Shown here: one piece after another, positions 38,136 through 49,140 of the stretch
Layout: every line of letters begins with the position of its first letter
Numbering within the stretch: position 1 is the first letter of the stretch
Assembly: GCA_002007465.1 (NCBI GenBank)
Contig: LNAC01000741.1
Span: forward strand, 412,574-476,573
Reading direction: 5' to 3'
Origin: Ailurus styani
Taxonomy: Eukaryota; Chordata; Mammalia; Carnivora; Ailuridae
DNA: 64,000 nucleotides
Made by a program: the position numbers and the translations under genes
Notes under the pieces: model-generated
The model's input: only the letters and a program-made list of their open reading frames with translations
What the model was told of the DNA's origin: nothing
The model's database searches: none

Positions 38136-38178
38136 AAAATTCAGTAGGAATGAAAAAAAAAAAAATTCAGTAGGAATG
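38136..38178 (+). mobile_element. Poly-A-only retroinsertion with target-site duplication
   Basis: AAAATTCAGTAGGAATG occurs at 38136-38152 and again at 38162-38178, separated only by A residues. The first copy is preceded by TT, giving the LINE-1 endonuclease site TT/AAAA. This is the footprint of a LINE-1-driven insertion that carried only its A-tail. Confidence 0.75.
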
Positions 38179-38456
38179 TACAGAAATATATGCCTGATTA
38201 TAGAAGCATCAAAACTTTGAAGAAGTGGTGGTCCTTTCGTATTTTTAAATCTCTTCTTTAAGGTTAAAGAGGATTAGAATAACCACCTTGATCTTTGAAA
38301 GTGGTGTTTTACAAGTACTATTAAAATAATAAATCCTATATTTTATTTGTGCTGTGAATTTTTTATTGTTTCTCTAGTTGTAAAATATAAAAATCATCTT
38401 AAAAGTTCATATTTATTAACTTCTTGGCGGAACCACTTATTTTGTTTTGATGGTAG

Positions 38457-38569
38457 GAGCAGTACTGCCTCAAGTTCTAGAGGGAATGGGAGCCACTGCA
38501 AATCTGAGGGTCAGGAGGGACCCTTGGCCCCAGAGAGCTCTGTGCAACCACCGGGAGACAGTGACACAA
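38457..38569 (+). CDS. DCAF6: DCAF6 exon: linker
   Basis: A 113-nt exon entered in phase 2 and left in phase 1. The first base completes the Trp codon, and the peptide continues [20 protein letters not shown] and then [17 protein letters not shown]. The Ser-rich start and Pro/acidic end match human DCAF6 ([19 protein letters not shown]). The acceptor is TGGTAG and the donor is A/GTAAGG at 38570. It is part of the disordered linker, with many potential Ser/Thr phosphorylation sites (inference). Confidence 0.96.
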
Positions 38570-39728
38570 GTAAGGTGTTGTTTTGCTTCTGTTAGTACGA
38601 AACCCCCGTGTTGGATGTCCACCTACTTTTCTGTTCCTTCAGTGTAGCAGTTCTGTTTCTTGTTTTTAATACATTCCCTTTGCCTCAGTAGTCCAGACGT
38701 TACTATTGATGAACAGTTCGCAAATGCAAATGGCAGGGGCCTTACACATTTCAGATGAGGAGTCACAGTGAAGCACAGTGTCCCTCTGGACACCGTGGCC
38801 AGGACAGTGGTCATTGCACTGAAGATATGTGAGACGTAAATATTAGTTTGAATGATCTTTATCATTTTTATACTTAGCAGCAAAATCCAAAGTATCTGTC
38901 TTGATTTTTTTCAAAGACTATGAGTGGCTCGTAAAGGGGGAGAAAAAGGAATAAAATTTGAATGGGTTATGAGTGAATCTTATTTCATACAGGAAATACC
39001 ATTTAGGGACTTTTTTGGAATGCTTTCCTAGAATATTTTCCATGACCATTATATGAACTTTAGCATCTAGTACAGAACCTGGAACACAGATTTTCAATAA
39101 ATACTTGGTAAATGAAGGAATAAATGAATTCTACTTCTTATTAAATGAATAGATACCTCAGTGTAACAGAGTGGACAATAATTAAATATGTGTAAAACAA
39201 CTGGTAAGCAGATGTGCAGTCAGGAGCAAAAAACACTGATCCCTAATGGTCTTGTAGTTAAATCCCAGAAATAAATATTTTCAGTGGCCAAAACAGAATT
39301 TATAGTAGGGTCAACTTTACGATTTGTTCATGATAGTTGAGATTATACCAAATGCAGGATAAAGGGATAGAAAAATACTCAGTTTTAGGTTTAGATTTTA
39401 TAAAGTTTAGCAAAAAGGCAAACCAAGTAATGTCAGTTGTGAGAGGTAATCTAAAGCAAAAATTCTTCACGAAGACTTCAGGAAGGTCCATGCATGGGCT
39501 TTGGGAGGAGGCAGGGGGCAGGATTACTCATCCATCCTTGACACTGTTTTGCAGTTTGGTGTGTACATATATATTTGCATTATACTGAGGGGAGGTCTGA
39601 GTGTCAGGAGATTCTGTGATCCAAAAAGGATTAGGAGCTGCTTATACAGAGGAAAGCTAGAGTTTTTAATTGGTGTTTATTTTCATTAAAAAAAAGTTTA
39701 ATGATAATTTGGTTTATTTATTTCCCAG
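38570..39728 (+). other. DCAF6: DCAF6 intron (1.2 kb)
   Basis: The donor is GTAAGG and the acceptor is TTATTTCCCAG. An L2-type 3' end (AATAAATACTTGGTAAATGA, about 39050-39125) is the only repeat I recognise. 38600-39040 and 39130-39720 hold nothing recognisable. Confidence 0.85.
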
Positions 39729-39818
39729 AAGCTCTTGAGGAGTCATCAGAGGATGTGGTGACAACATATCAGGAAGGTACATCTGCAGAAAACACAGTTC
39801 AGAACCGTATAGATACAG
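39729..39818 (+). CDS. DCAF6: DCAF6 exon: acidic linker
   Basis: A 90-nt exon entered and left in phase 1. The peptide K/ALEESSEDVVTTYQEGTSA then ENTVQNRIDT matches the human EESSEDVTKYQEG region. It is strongly acidic at the start (EESSED). The acceptor is TTTCCCAG and the donor is G/GTGAGT at 39819. The short intron to the next exon (178 nt) makes joint splicing likely. Confidence 0.96.
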
Positions 39819-39996
39819 GTGAGTTGTCGTGTTCTCTTTAGATGATTGCTTCATGTTGGAAAATAAGAAGCTGTAATTTATGTTACTCTGTCCTGAGTTA
39901 GAGGCCATTTCCAAATAGATGTGTTATGGAGAGCGTCAAGTTAGATTAAACAATGTTGCCAACATGATCAACTGTTTCTACTTTATTTCCTGACAG
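39819..39996 (+). other. DCAF6: DCAF6 short intron (178 bp)
   Basis: The donor is GTGAGT and the acceptor is TATTTCCTGACAG. It is unique sequence with no repeat. Confidence 0.93.
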
Positions 39997-40324
39997 CACA
40001 ATCAGATAAATTCACATCTGAGCCATTGGATTCCAGCTCAGGAGAAAGAAATGACTTTAATCTTGATAGCTCTTGTGGGGTTCCAGAAGAATCCACTTTG
40101 TCTGAACAAGGCAAGGAACCAGGAACTTCAGATCAAACTAGCACTGAAGGTGCTACCAATCCAAACCCCACCAATCCTGAGCCTCAGTCACAAACAGAAG
40201 CCATCGGGCCTTTGGCTCATGAGGAAACATTAGCCAGGGACTCTGCCCTCCAGGACACAGATGACAGTGATGACGACCCAGTCCTGATCCCAGGTGCAAG
40301 GTATCGAGCCGGACCTGGTGACAG
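39997..40324 (+). CDS. DCAF6: DCAF6 exon: long acidic linker
   Basis: A 328-nt exon (about 109 codons) entered in phase 1 and left in phase 2, split inside an Arg codon (AG/A). The peptide includes [50 protein letters not shown] and the acidic patch [19 protein letters not shown], ending YRAGPGD. The [22 protein letters not shown] block is nearly invariant in mammals and leads directly into the IQ motif. The acceptor is CCTGACAG. The donor AG/GTTGGT is weak and precedes a 22-kb intron. Confidence 0.97.
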
Positions 40325-41184
40325 GTTGGTAAATTTTTAGTTAAAATGAACTATAGAAAATACAATTCACAGGACTTTGAAGTCACATAAAGGAATCTCT
40401 CCATTTTTTACAGTCACTCTCTAAGGGTGTCTCAGTCATATAAACTCAGAGTTTTTTAAACTGTAAATGATTTTATGTATTACATTCTTTGAGCAAACTG
40501 CATTAAGAGGAGAATGAAAAGTCTCATTGCCTGTATCTCCAACACTGAGACGTGCTCCTCGATTTACAGATCAAGAGAAAGCAATGTTGAGAACGACCAA
40601 CAGGTTATGTATGAAGTCAGGGTTATATTTAGCCGTTAGACTACCCTGTAGACAGCCTGGCCTTTATCAGTTTTGTTTTGTTTAATGTTTAGTTTTTTTA
40701 ATGTTCTGCTTTTCTGTTGACCCTGGGTTAAGGTAGTTTAATAGTAGTTCTCTTTGAGAACCTTATGTTTTTCTGAGATTTCTACTAAGTAACTCAGTTC
40801 AGGAAATGAAAAATTATACCAAATAAGAAACATAACTACACTATAGAATTGTTCACACGTTCATATACTTTTCTCATTTTTTATTTTGTGTGATCATACG
40901 AATATATCTTATTTTTTAGTAGATAAAATAAATCTTTCAAAGCATGTTGTGTTCCATAGTTTTCAAAAGCTGTTTCTGCAGATAATGCTGTCGTATCTCA
41001 TTATAAGCTCTGCCCTTTTCCAGGGAATAAAATTTTATCTTTCAGTTCCTAGCTTACACAGTTGTGAAGAACTATTTCACATACTTCTGTGCTCAATATA
41101 CTACTGTTTATAAAATATTCTGACATTTCTGTCAAATGAAAAATATAATAAAAAGATAATACAGCATTGCCATTCTTTAGTGGT

Positions 41185-41400
41185 AAATTAATGATCAAGA
41201 ACATTATGACGTGGCTTTGAATCCTGGTTTTACTGCTTAGCTGTAGTTCTTCATTTAAATTACTTACTGTTTTTGTAAGGTTCAGTTTCCTTATCTATAA
41301 GATGAGGCTATGACTATCTAGAATTGTTATAAGAATTTTCAAAACTCCATCAATCGTTCAGTCCTAGGACCTGTCCACCTTGAAAGCACTACATAAGCTA
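41185..41400 (+). repeat. MIR, sense
   Basis: GTGGCTTTGAATCCTGGTTT, TTACTGTTTTTGTAAGGTTC and AGTTTCCTTATCTATAAGAT follow the MIR consensus, including the core ending near 41310. The 3' part is weak. Confidence 0.7.
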
Positions 41401-42450
41401 TAGCTGTGTTAAGCACCCAAGATGTCTGTATGGCTACTCAGACTTAAAAACCAATTACAGTGAGAGTGGCTTTAGGGATCAAGAAGGACAGCGAAAATCC
41501 CAAACAGTACTGCTTGCAGTCTAGCAAAACTGCCTTTTGTAACTAGGAAAGGATAGTCCCTTTACTTATATTTAGTTACATATCCTTAGTTGTAAATCTT
41601 CCTTAAGTTATATTTAGTCAGAATGTGTATTTGGCAATGGCATTGTTTTTAAATGTAAAGGAAGTAATCCCTCCCAGTTTTTATACTTAGAGATTAACCA
41701 AACATCTTTTCTTTACCTGCCACATGTTAGTCTTTGCGTTCTTAGTCTCTGTTTTAGACAAGGAAAACTTAGTTTCATTTCTTTGCAGACCCAGAGGGAT
41801 ATTATCACCACTTAATTTATACAGATAAGGCTAGCAAGCATAGCACAATTTGAAAATTAAATTCTAAAACCCAGGGTGGAGAGTTAGAGTCTATAATTAT
41901 TTTAAGCTTGTACATTTATGGCCTTCTATTTATATAGTGAATATATGTCCTTGCTTTTTTCTATACTTATGTAGCTAAAAGTGATGCTAAGGTCATAATT
42001 GAAAATAAAATTAAAGTATACACTTTCTAATGAAGTGGACCACATATATATCACTTACCAGGTTTATTTGTTTAAATAAGAAATTATGTATTTTTAATAT
42101 ATATTAGATACTTGCAAAAAAATCATAATTATTTAGCATCTTCTATCCAAGCTAATTATAACCTTTTTATACCAAGTCTACTTTATAGCTGGGGAAACTG
42201 AGGTACTAAGCAGAGTTTTTGTATATTGTAGACCTAAAAAGGTTTTTTTTTGGTTGGTTTTTTTAAACACAGTAGTATAACATCAGTGAGAAGGGAGGAT
42301 TTGATGGGGAGAGTAGGTCCTAGAGAACCTAAAACTTCGTGGAGTGTATTATCCTTAATTTGGAGATACTACCAGAAACTATAATATCTTCCCGTTGAGC
42401 TTTGTCATTTATTTTTCATTTTCATAATACTTAAATGATTTATGTTTTAG

Positions 42451-42608
42451 GGATTCGCCTAGGGTTTGGACCTGCCACAGAGTTGGCACCGATAGCCTCA
42501 TTGTTCCAAGAGACCCCCGTGCTGAATCTTTTAGAGGCAAGGAAATCAGGGATAGTGGCCTAGAGCTGGCCCCACCCATGCCTGTACTGTCGAGTTCATG
42601 CTCGCAAG
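42451..42608 (+). other. Possible unannotated DCAF6 exon, open in phase
   Basis: A GC-rich 158-nt segment stands out from AT-rich surroundings. It begins exactly after an acceptor-like TTTATGTTTTAG (ending 42450) and ends at a donor-like CAAG/GTTAGA. Joined to the exon ending 40324 (phase 2) it reads R/DSPRVWTCHRVGTDSLIVPRD and continues open for 52 codons to SSSCSQ. The other two frames have stops. Used as a last exon, it would stop at TAG 42611-42613, with AATAAA at 42794-42799. Spliced into 62454 it would shift the frame. I do not recognise the peptide or a repeat. Confidence 0.3.
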
Positions 42609-43901
42609 GTTAGATCCAGATCTGAGACCTCCTCTAGGTCTACACTGGCTTCCCTGATTTTTAAAAATTATTATTAGATAGTATTTAATATTCTGTATAT
42701 TCAGTTCAGGGATACAGCCTTAGTTTGTCCCATATATTATTTTGTTTTACTCTGTAGAACATAGTAGTGAACTTAGAAGAATAATAGAAGAATAATAAAA
42801 TTCTTAACCTTTAGGAACTTAATCACTTGTGGAAGAAGTGAGGGCAAATCCAAAGCCATTTATAAGAATGGGGAGAAAGAGTTTTAATAAATAAATGAAA
42901 TTAAATACAATGTTACATATATACAAAAATGTACATACTAAGGTGATGCTAAAGGATTATAGTGATTTTCACAAATACATCAGTTTTTCTTTGAAATATG
43001 CATTCTTTTCTAATGATTTTGGTGAAAAATCTACCTTCTGATTTTTTTCTAAATAATTTTTATAGTTCCTTACTTTCTTAATACCATCTTGATTAAATCT
43101 TAAACTACCTATATAAGGTATATTTTTAATATGTCTGCACCTTTCTAAGGATCCTTCATCCTTGAGAAAATTGCCCATTTATCTTCTCTATTTGGAGAAT
43201 AAGTGTGTTGACTTTTATCCTTAAGAAAGTAAGTTTTAAGATATTTTGCTTCTTAAGAACATGAAAAGAATAACTTACCAGTTATAAGTAGGCATATGAT
43301 TTCTGAGAATTTCTGTTTCCAAAGGGACAAAAGATTTCAAAGCTCTGTTGTAAAAATCGTACCATTTGGTTCTTAGTATCTAAGGATACATTTCGTACTT
43401 CAGTGAAGTGCCCAACTAAGAAGATGCATGTCTTAAAGTTCCTTTGTTGCTGTCACTTGAGAAGCCCAGTCGAGGTTGGTTTGGTTGAAGTAAAGAAATG
43501 GCCGTAAAATTAAAAATGGTAAAAGTACATACTTAGATCTATACTTTAACGTGTATAAAGATTTACATGGTGGATCGCATAATTTTTTTTGCCCCAAATT
43601 TAATTTTTGAAATGAAAGCTAAAAAGTTTATAACTAAACCATTTTTGACACACATTTAGTAAAAATATCAAAAACAGTTCTTTGCAATACAAAGTAATGA
43701 TTTCTTTGTAAAGATTTACATTTATAATCTGGTTAGGTAAATATGACTTGGGTTTTCAGTTTTGGGCTGAGATCAAGCCTGAGAAAGAAATGTCTTAGAA
43801 AATAAAAGTCTTAACAACTAACATAGATGTTTTAAAATGGAATGCTCTTCTCATTAACGATAGCTAGTCTCGGTACAAATACAACTGGGACTCTCTATAG
43901 C

Positions 43902-44117
43902 AGAGGTCAGCTGATTTTTTCCTAAAAAGCCAGGGAGTAGATATTTAAGCTTTGCTGGCCAAGAGGCAAAATGGAGGTTCTTCTGTAGGTACTTATATAA
44001 CCATTTAAGATGTCACTGTTTACAAACATAAAAACTGTTCTTTGCCTACCGGCTGTTACAAAAACAGGCAACTGGCCAGACTTGTCCCAAGAGCCATAGT
44101 TGCTGATTCCTGATTCC
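43902..44117. mobile_element. MER3-like hAT-Charlie non-autonomous transposon
   Basis: It begins CAGAGGTCAGCTGATTTTTT. It then has AAAAAGCCAGGGAGTAGATA, TTTAAGCTTTGCTGGCCAAG and, near the far end, AAAAACAGGCAACTGGCCAG and TTGCTGATTCCTG. The ends are roughly inverted-repeat related. The order fits the MER3/Charlie group ('cagcaaact... ggccagatag... tttgcgggcc'). Confidence 0.65.
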
Positions 44118-44487
44118 TATTCTATAGTAAATCAGTCTTAAAAGAAGCACAACTGTAGTCTATGGTAAAATGCCTCTACTGGTAGATATTCAGAGTTTAA
44201 AACAATGAAATCAACCTCTAAATCACCACATATTTGATCCCCTTTAACTTTGTCTAGGGCAAAAGCATAGAACATTAGATGGAAACTAAATTGAAAGAAA
44301 TAATTAATCAAACACATACTTTCTAATCATGTTATTAAAAAAACAAATAAAAGTAGTGTGTGTATCCCTTGGTGATTTTATACACTGGATTTAGAAATAT
44401 AAACGTGTGCCCTTGGAATGAAAGGAACATGATCAGGTTTTCTATTCACATGGTCTTCACATAAACTGTTCCCACAGTGCCAAATCA

Positions 44488-46435
44488 ATCTTGTAGTACA
44501 TGGTATGATGGATGGCCTGGCTGGTACCTCTTTCTTTTGTCAAACCCAAGAGGTTTTTTGCTCTGTGAGAAGCACCTAAGTGAGCTTCCTGAAGAAGTTC
44601 TCACATAGTCTTGGAAGTTTTTAGTTATGGACTCAGTCAAGATGCTTGAAAGATTTTTTTTTCCCCATAAATCTTAAAGGTATTACCAGTTAGCTACTTT
44701 TTAAAAAAATATTTTTTATATGCATAGAAATGTGGTTCTGTTTACCTGCTCCAGACTCTGTGGAACAGAGCCTTGATTTGTAAAGTCAAAATTCTTCATA
44801 TGTTCTAACTTTTCCACCATCTCTTCAGTCATCATCACAATCACTCTCAGTATTTCTAATGATTCAATTGTATTCTTTATTGAAGAAAATTCCAGAGAGA
44901 AAAAAAGTAACCATAGAGAAAGAACTGCGCTCCTAGGGAGTTCAAAGCTCCGTTTTTCTTTGCTTGCTTGCTCTACAGTCTCTGGTTAGGACAAATGAGT
45001 CAGCTCAGGGTTTAGTTATTTTTTTCCGAAGGAGCAGTACGGCCCTGGGGAGCATAATGTAGGCGTTGGCGGGGATGGTGTGGGTGTTGTGAGTCAGTGC
45101 AGTTCCCTACATTCTGTAACTGCTTAGGTTCTAATCTGTTTAAAGATAAAAAGGATTAAGGGCAAAGTCTTCCTTCTACTCTATCATCAGTGAGTGTTTC
45201 TTTAATTTCCTCATCTACATTTAGTTGAATGACATATTCTCACATAAGACCTTAAATCACAAAGGGAAACAAGTTTTCTTAAATATAGGTGATTAATGAT
45301 AAAAGTGGTGACCTTAATGCTTTCAATATTTGGTTCTTTGAAGTCTTTGTGAGTGACTTTAGTTATTGTGTTCCCTTCACTAGATTTAATATCAGAGGAA
45401 CAACAATAGGTGATAGAATAATGAGGTAATTCAGTATGTTCCTTCATAATTTTATTTTTTCTTTATGATGAATTTGCCAGGTCCTCTTTTTCCACAGCTA
45501 ACCACCTTTCCTATTAACAGTTAATACGTCTTTAAACTTACTGAACTCTAAGTGCTAAGCATCGTAAAGCAGGTTGCTTTTCACAAACTGTATTTAGCTG
45601 CATGCACTGCATGGGAATAGAATGAAAAGAAATTTCCTGTGTGCAGATGTAACCAATGTTCACTTCAAGTGTGTCATATGATAAAGTAACTATAATCTGA
45701 AATGATGTACTTTAAATTATTGATTACTCCATTTTGAATATTTTATTGAAGAATGCAACTTACTTTTTTTAAAATTTAGTTGGGCTACCAATTAGCAATA
45801 GCAGCTTTTTGTTATTATTCAAGCATAGTCCTTTTCTTTGAGATCAAGAAGTAAAAATGGACTTACGTCTAATTCTGTGCATAAAATTCTGATTTTTTTA
45901 AATAAAGTTGTTTTCTTATAAACAGCTTAATAATGTCACACATCAAGATGATCTGTAACTCTCAGACATTTCTGTAATTTGAAGACTAACAGTGGGGTAC
46001 GATTTTAAATAAAACTTTAAGGTGAACTTCAGTCCCATTATTCATAGACAAAACCTGGTTGACAAAATCAATCTTGTCCCTAATTCCAAGACACCTGTCT
46101 ATTATTTTCCATTCATTAGTTTCTAAAACAACGGGGATTATAAAACATAAAATGGGATTTGTTTCAGGGCTTTTTGACTTTCTGGTTTTACCTTTTATCC
46201 CAAGTACTCAAAGCCCGTTTCTGCTTTCATAACTATGAACTAATAAACTACGGTAAAGCAGAAAATGTGACGCTTCCCTTCCCTCAGTGCTGAGGAGATC
46301 AGACTCCTTCTTTACGTTACTCACTTCTTTCCTACATGGAGATAGATCGTCTGGGGCACTTTCTCAGCAAAGGTCCTTGTTTCCTGACACCAAGCACACA
46401 TTTAGTCTGCCTCCCCTTTCAGCAGTCGGGGGTGC
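44488..46435 (-). pseudogene. Unidentified decayed coding relic, antisense
   Basis: The minus strand holds a series of long, protein-like frames in collinear order. 46435-45989 is 149 codons in one frame with only two stops (TGA at 46366-46364 and 46210-46208) and includes KKESDLLSTEGREASHF and CLGIRDKIDFVNQVLSMNNG. 45447-45211 is 78 codons and contains DFKEPNIESIKVTTFIINHL. 44985-44719 is 89 stop-free codons and contains MMTEEMVEKLEHMKNFDFTN. 44673-44488 is 62 codons and contains ESITKNFQDYVRTSSGSSLR. I cannot name the parent gene. It may be an old retrocopy of a large gene. No poly-A tail is visible. Chance open frames are the alternative. Confidence 0.4.
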
Positions 46436-46619
46436 TCAAGGAATGCAGAGTTCTGCTTAAGATAAAATTTAGGAAGTAAAATTAGAAACACAGAATTATC
46501 ATAGGTTGTTGTCTGTACTGCTTACATAGCCGGTCTTCATTAGCGACTGTCCTGTAGTGTTCCGTGAATCTTACTGTAATCTGCTGAGATGCTAAATGAT
46601 AGGTACCATATTTAATAAT

Positions 46620-47060
46620 AAGTAAAATGGCAATCATCCCTACTCTTCACTCAACTGCTGTTACCTCATTGCCTCTCACCTGGTCTCCTATTCAAACAGT
46701 CCTTCAACTGCTTCCAGTCTGTGTTCTCATCACAGCCACTTCCAGGGGCTCCCCAGTGCCTGTGATCGAGAAAACCTCCAGCTCCTTTGCCTGGTATGTA
46801 GGACATTCTCTGTTGTGACTGCTGCCAGGAATTGCTGAACCTCTCCACAGCAGGCCTATTTGGAGTGTCTCCGAATACACTTGATGCCTCTGTTGCTCTA
46901 CTCACTCTGTGCCCTCTACCTGAAATGCCCCCCCATCACCATTCTGTGGGCCACCTCATCTCAACGTTCATCTTAAGCTGCTGCTTTCTAAAACCTTTCC
47001 TGGCCCATTCACTTCATAGCCCTAAGTAGGACTGCGTATTTCTAACCTAACATCTGTTAG
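46620..47060 (+). repeat. L2 LINE 3' region, sense
   Basis: CTCACCTGGTCTCCTATTCA, ACAGTCCTTCAACTGCTTCC, AGGGGCTCCCCAGTGCCTGT and CTCTGTGCCCTCTACCTGAA followed by ATGCCC match the L2 3' consensus in order. It is better preserved than the copies at 7-12 kb. Confidence 0.8.
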
Positions 47061-47298
47061 GCTGCCTGTAACTCTTCATGGCGTAGGCATATGTCTGTGT
47101 GGCGCGAACAGAAGATGGAGGCACCTCTGAGTCCAGCCTAATACTGCATACGTGCATATGTAAATAAGAGTTGGCGGAGAAGACGTCTGTTTATCTGTAA
47201 CTCTAGCTAACTGAGTTTTTATCCGTATCTCCTTAGATGATCTGGCTTCCTCTTCCTTTGATTTCATAAACTTAAATAAATGAAAAGCTATGAATTAC

Positions 47299-47722
47299 GG
47301 TTGACCCTTGAACAAGGGTTTGAACTGTGTAGATCCACTTAACATGCAGATTTTCTTATAAGTACAATGCTAAGAGTTTACAGTACCTTAAATTTTCTCT
47401 TCCATATGACTTTCCTTTTTTAAACTTTTTAAAAAGATTTTTATTTATTTGAGAGAGAGAGAGCTCAGGCACAAGCGGAGGGAGGGGCAGAGGGAGAGAG
47501 AGAGGCAGACTGCCCCCTGAGCAGGGAGCCTGATGATGTAGACAATATGTAAGACATGCAACATACAAAGTGGCTGTCACTTGCTGTCAGCAAGGCTGCC
47601 GGGCAGTGGTAGGCTATTAGTAAGTTTTTGGAGAGTTAAAAACTTAATGTAGATTTTCAACTGCACAGGAGCGTGGAGGGTCCACGTCCCTAATTCCCAC
47701 ATTGTTCACACATCAACTGTGT
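47299..47722. mobile_element. Small Tigger-type (mariner-group) non-autonomous transposon
   Basis: The left end GGTTGACCCTTGAACAAGGG and the right end TCCCACATTGTTCACACATC are diverged inverted repeats. The inner motifs TTGAACTGTGTAGATCCACT and ATTTTCAACTGCACAGGAGC pair likewise. I recognise the family as mariner/Tigger-derived but not the exact subfamily. A truncated SINE (47414-47535) is inserted. Confidence 0.7.
47414..47535 (-). mobile_element. CAN-SINE, antisense, head missing
   Basis: The T-rich tail, ATTTTTATTTATTTGAGAGA, the GA-rich body and CCCTGAGCAGGGAGCCTGAT are present, but the reversed tRNA head after it is absent. The 5' end of the SINE is truncated. Confidence 0.8.
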
Positions 47723-48300
47723 TGTTTCAGAGGCCACCCCAACATTCCCACATATTTGATGCCTCCCTAAAAAGACTCACAGAACTGAGATTCACTTACA
47801 ATTACGGCAAAGGAATAGACACATGGGACAGTCTGGAAGAATCTAATCATAAGCTTCCAACATTCTACCTCCCAACAAGGGCCATATAACGCACTCCTTC
47901 CTTCAGCAGTAAAATGCAGTATAACGCTTGTGTAGTGTTTCTGTCCAGGGAATCCCACTTAAGATTCCAAATCTAGCGTTTTTATTGGGGGCCAGTTGTG
48001 TAGACACCCTCCACACCCAACTACAACTACCTAAATTCCAGACCCAGAAGGAAAGTAGGTGTTCACCGTGTTTATTGCAGATGATCTGGGCAAGCACTTA
48101 CATCAGAATTCAGTGCCCCAGACAGGCAGAATAAAGTAGGGAACATTCCACAAGCCGCGTTCCCAGATGCCAGCTGAGGGCAGCCTGGGAAGGAGACCCT
48201 TCCAAAGAGAGCAGTGTCAGGCCCGCTGTCCCTTGGCTTTACTAATATACATTCCCCACCCCTGCACACACAGAGCCCGTGTCCATGTCTTTTTCCTGCC
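47723..48300 (-). repeat. Possible old LTR remnant, antisense
   Basis: The sequence AAAAGACTCACAGAACTGAG, GGGACAGTCTGGAAGAATCT and TTTTTATTGGGGGCCAGTTG has the layout of an antisense mammalian endogenous LTR, with a reversed polyadenylation region. No internal retroviral genes are visible. The family is not identified and it could be another old element. Confidence 0.35.
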
Positions 48301-48305
48301 CCCAG

Positions 48306-48568
48306 AGTTGTCAAGGTTTTATTTACCACAAAGAAAGCGTGCACGTGAGCTCTCTATTCACTTCCCACTGGGTGTGACCTGGGATCGAGGGCCGGCCGGG
48401 CTGCTCCTTCCACAATGGCTTTGTGGTTCTTGCAGAAAACACGGTGAGCCGCCTCAGAACAGTAAGATCTCTCGGAGCACAGGAGTGCTTCCAGCTCCTT
48501 GATGTTGCGGACTAGCAACCTCCACAAACCTCTTGGCAGCATGTGCTGTTTTCTTGTTTTGCCCTAAG
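48306..48568 (-). pseudogene. RPL32: RPL32 retropseudogene, 5'-truncated
   Basis: On the minus strand the sequence reads the C-terminal half of ribosomal protein L32. It starts at the NKKTKHMLP region (here QNKKTAHAAKR by frame drift, or MLPRGLW). It then gives LVRNIKELEALLCSERSYCS, EAAHRVFCKNHKAIVEGAAR, and a frameshifted end in place of the normal LAIRVTNPNARL. The 3' UTR with TTTATT (reversed AATAAA) follows at about 48311-48330. Introns are absent and the first half of the gene is missing, so it is a truncated processed copy. L32 is a cytosolic 60S subunit protein with many pseudogenes in mammals. Confidence 0.88.
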
Positions 48569-48569
48569 T

Positions 48570-48800
48570 GCTCTGATACTTTACAGTGGTGTCACAAAAT
48601 TTGGGAAATACTGCATTGTGTAAACCTCTTTGAGATTCACAAAACTAGCATAATAAAGCCTCTCAGAAAACTTGCAACCAAAAACCTGTTTAGCTTTGCT
48701 TAATCCATTACTTTTCACATTTCACAAACCCATTTTGTGGAACACCTACAAAAATCTCGCAGTTTGGAAAGTGCTCTTCCAGTTTACATTCTAAATTGTA
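48570..48800. repeat. Probable old DNA-transposon fragment
   Basis: CAGTGGTGTCACAAAATTTG, GGGAAATACTGCATTGTGTA and, near the end, TTTGTGGAACACCTAC and AGTTTGGAAAGTGCTCTTCC have the style of a MER-type element with inverted ends. The family is uncertain. Confidence 0.35.
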
Positions 48801-49140
48801 TCAAGTGCACTAGCTTCCTGGACTAGAAGACTCCTTCACACCTCACAGTAAAGAATTTCTTCCTCTAGGTTAACTCAGAATTCACCTGCTCTAATTCTAG
48901 TCCTGTCCTTATGTTCTGTACTTAGTACAGCATCCTTTTATATTAACCTCCTTTGGCTCACTGAATTACTCCTGAAGTCACTTAATTCCAGGTTAAATAC
49001 ATCAGTCATCTCCCAGTCTTGGATTAAGCCATTTTTTTCTACCCTAAAATTTCTTTGTTCCCCCACAAGGCATTTTAATAATACCAATAATATCAATTAA
49101 TTTGTACCACTCTAGCTATATATAATGGTGGGTTTGGGGG

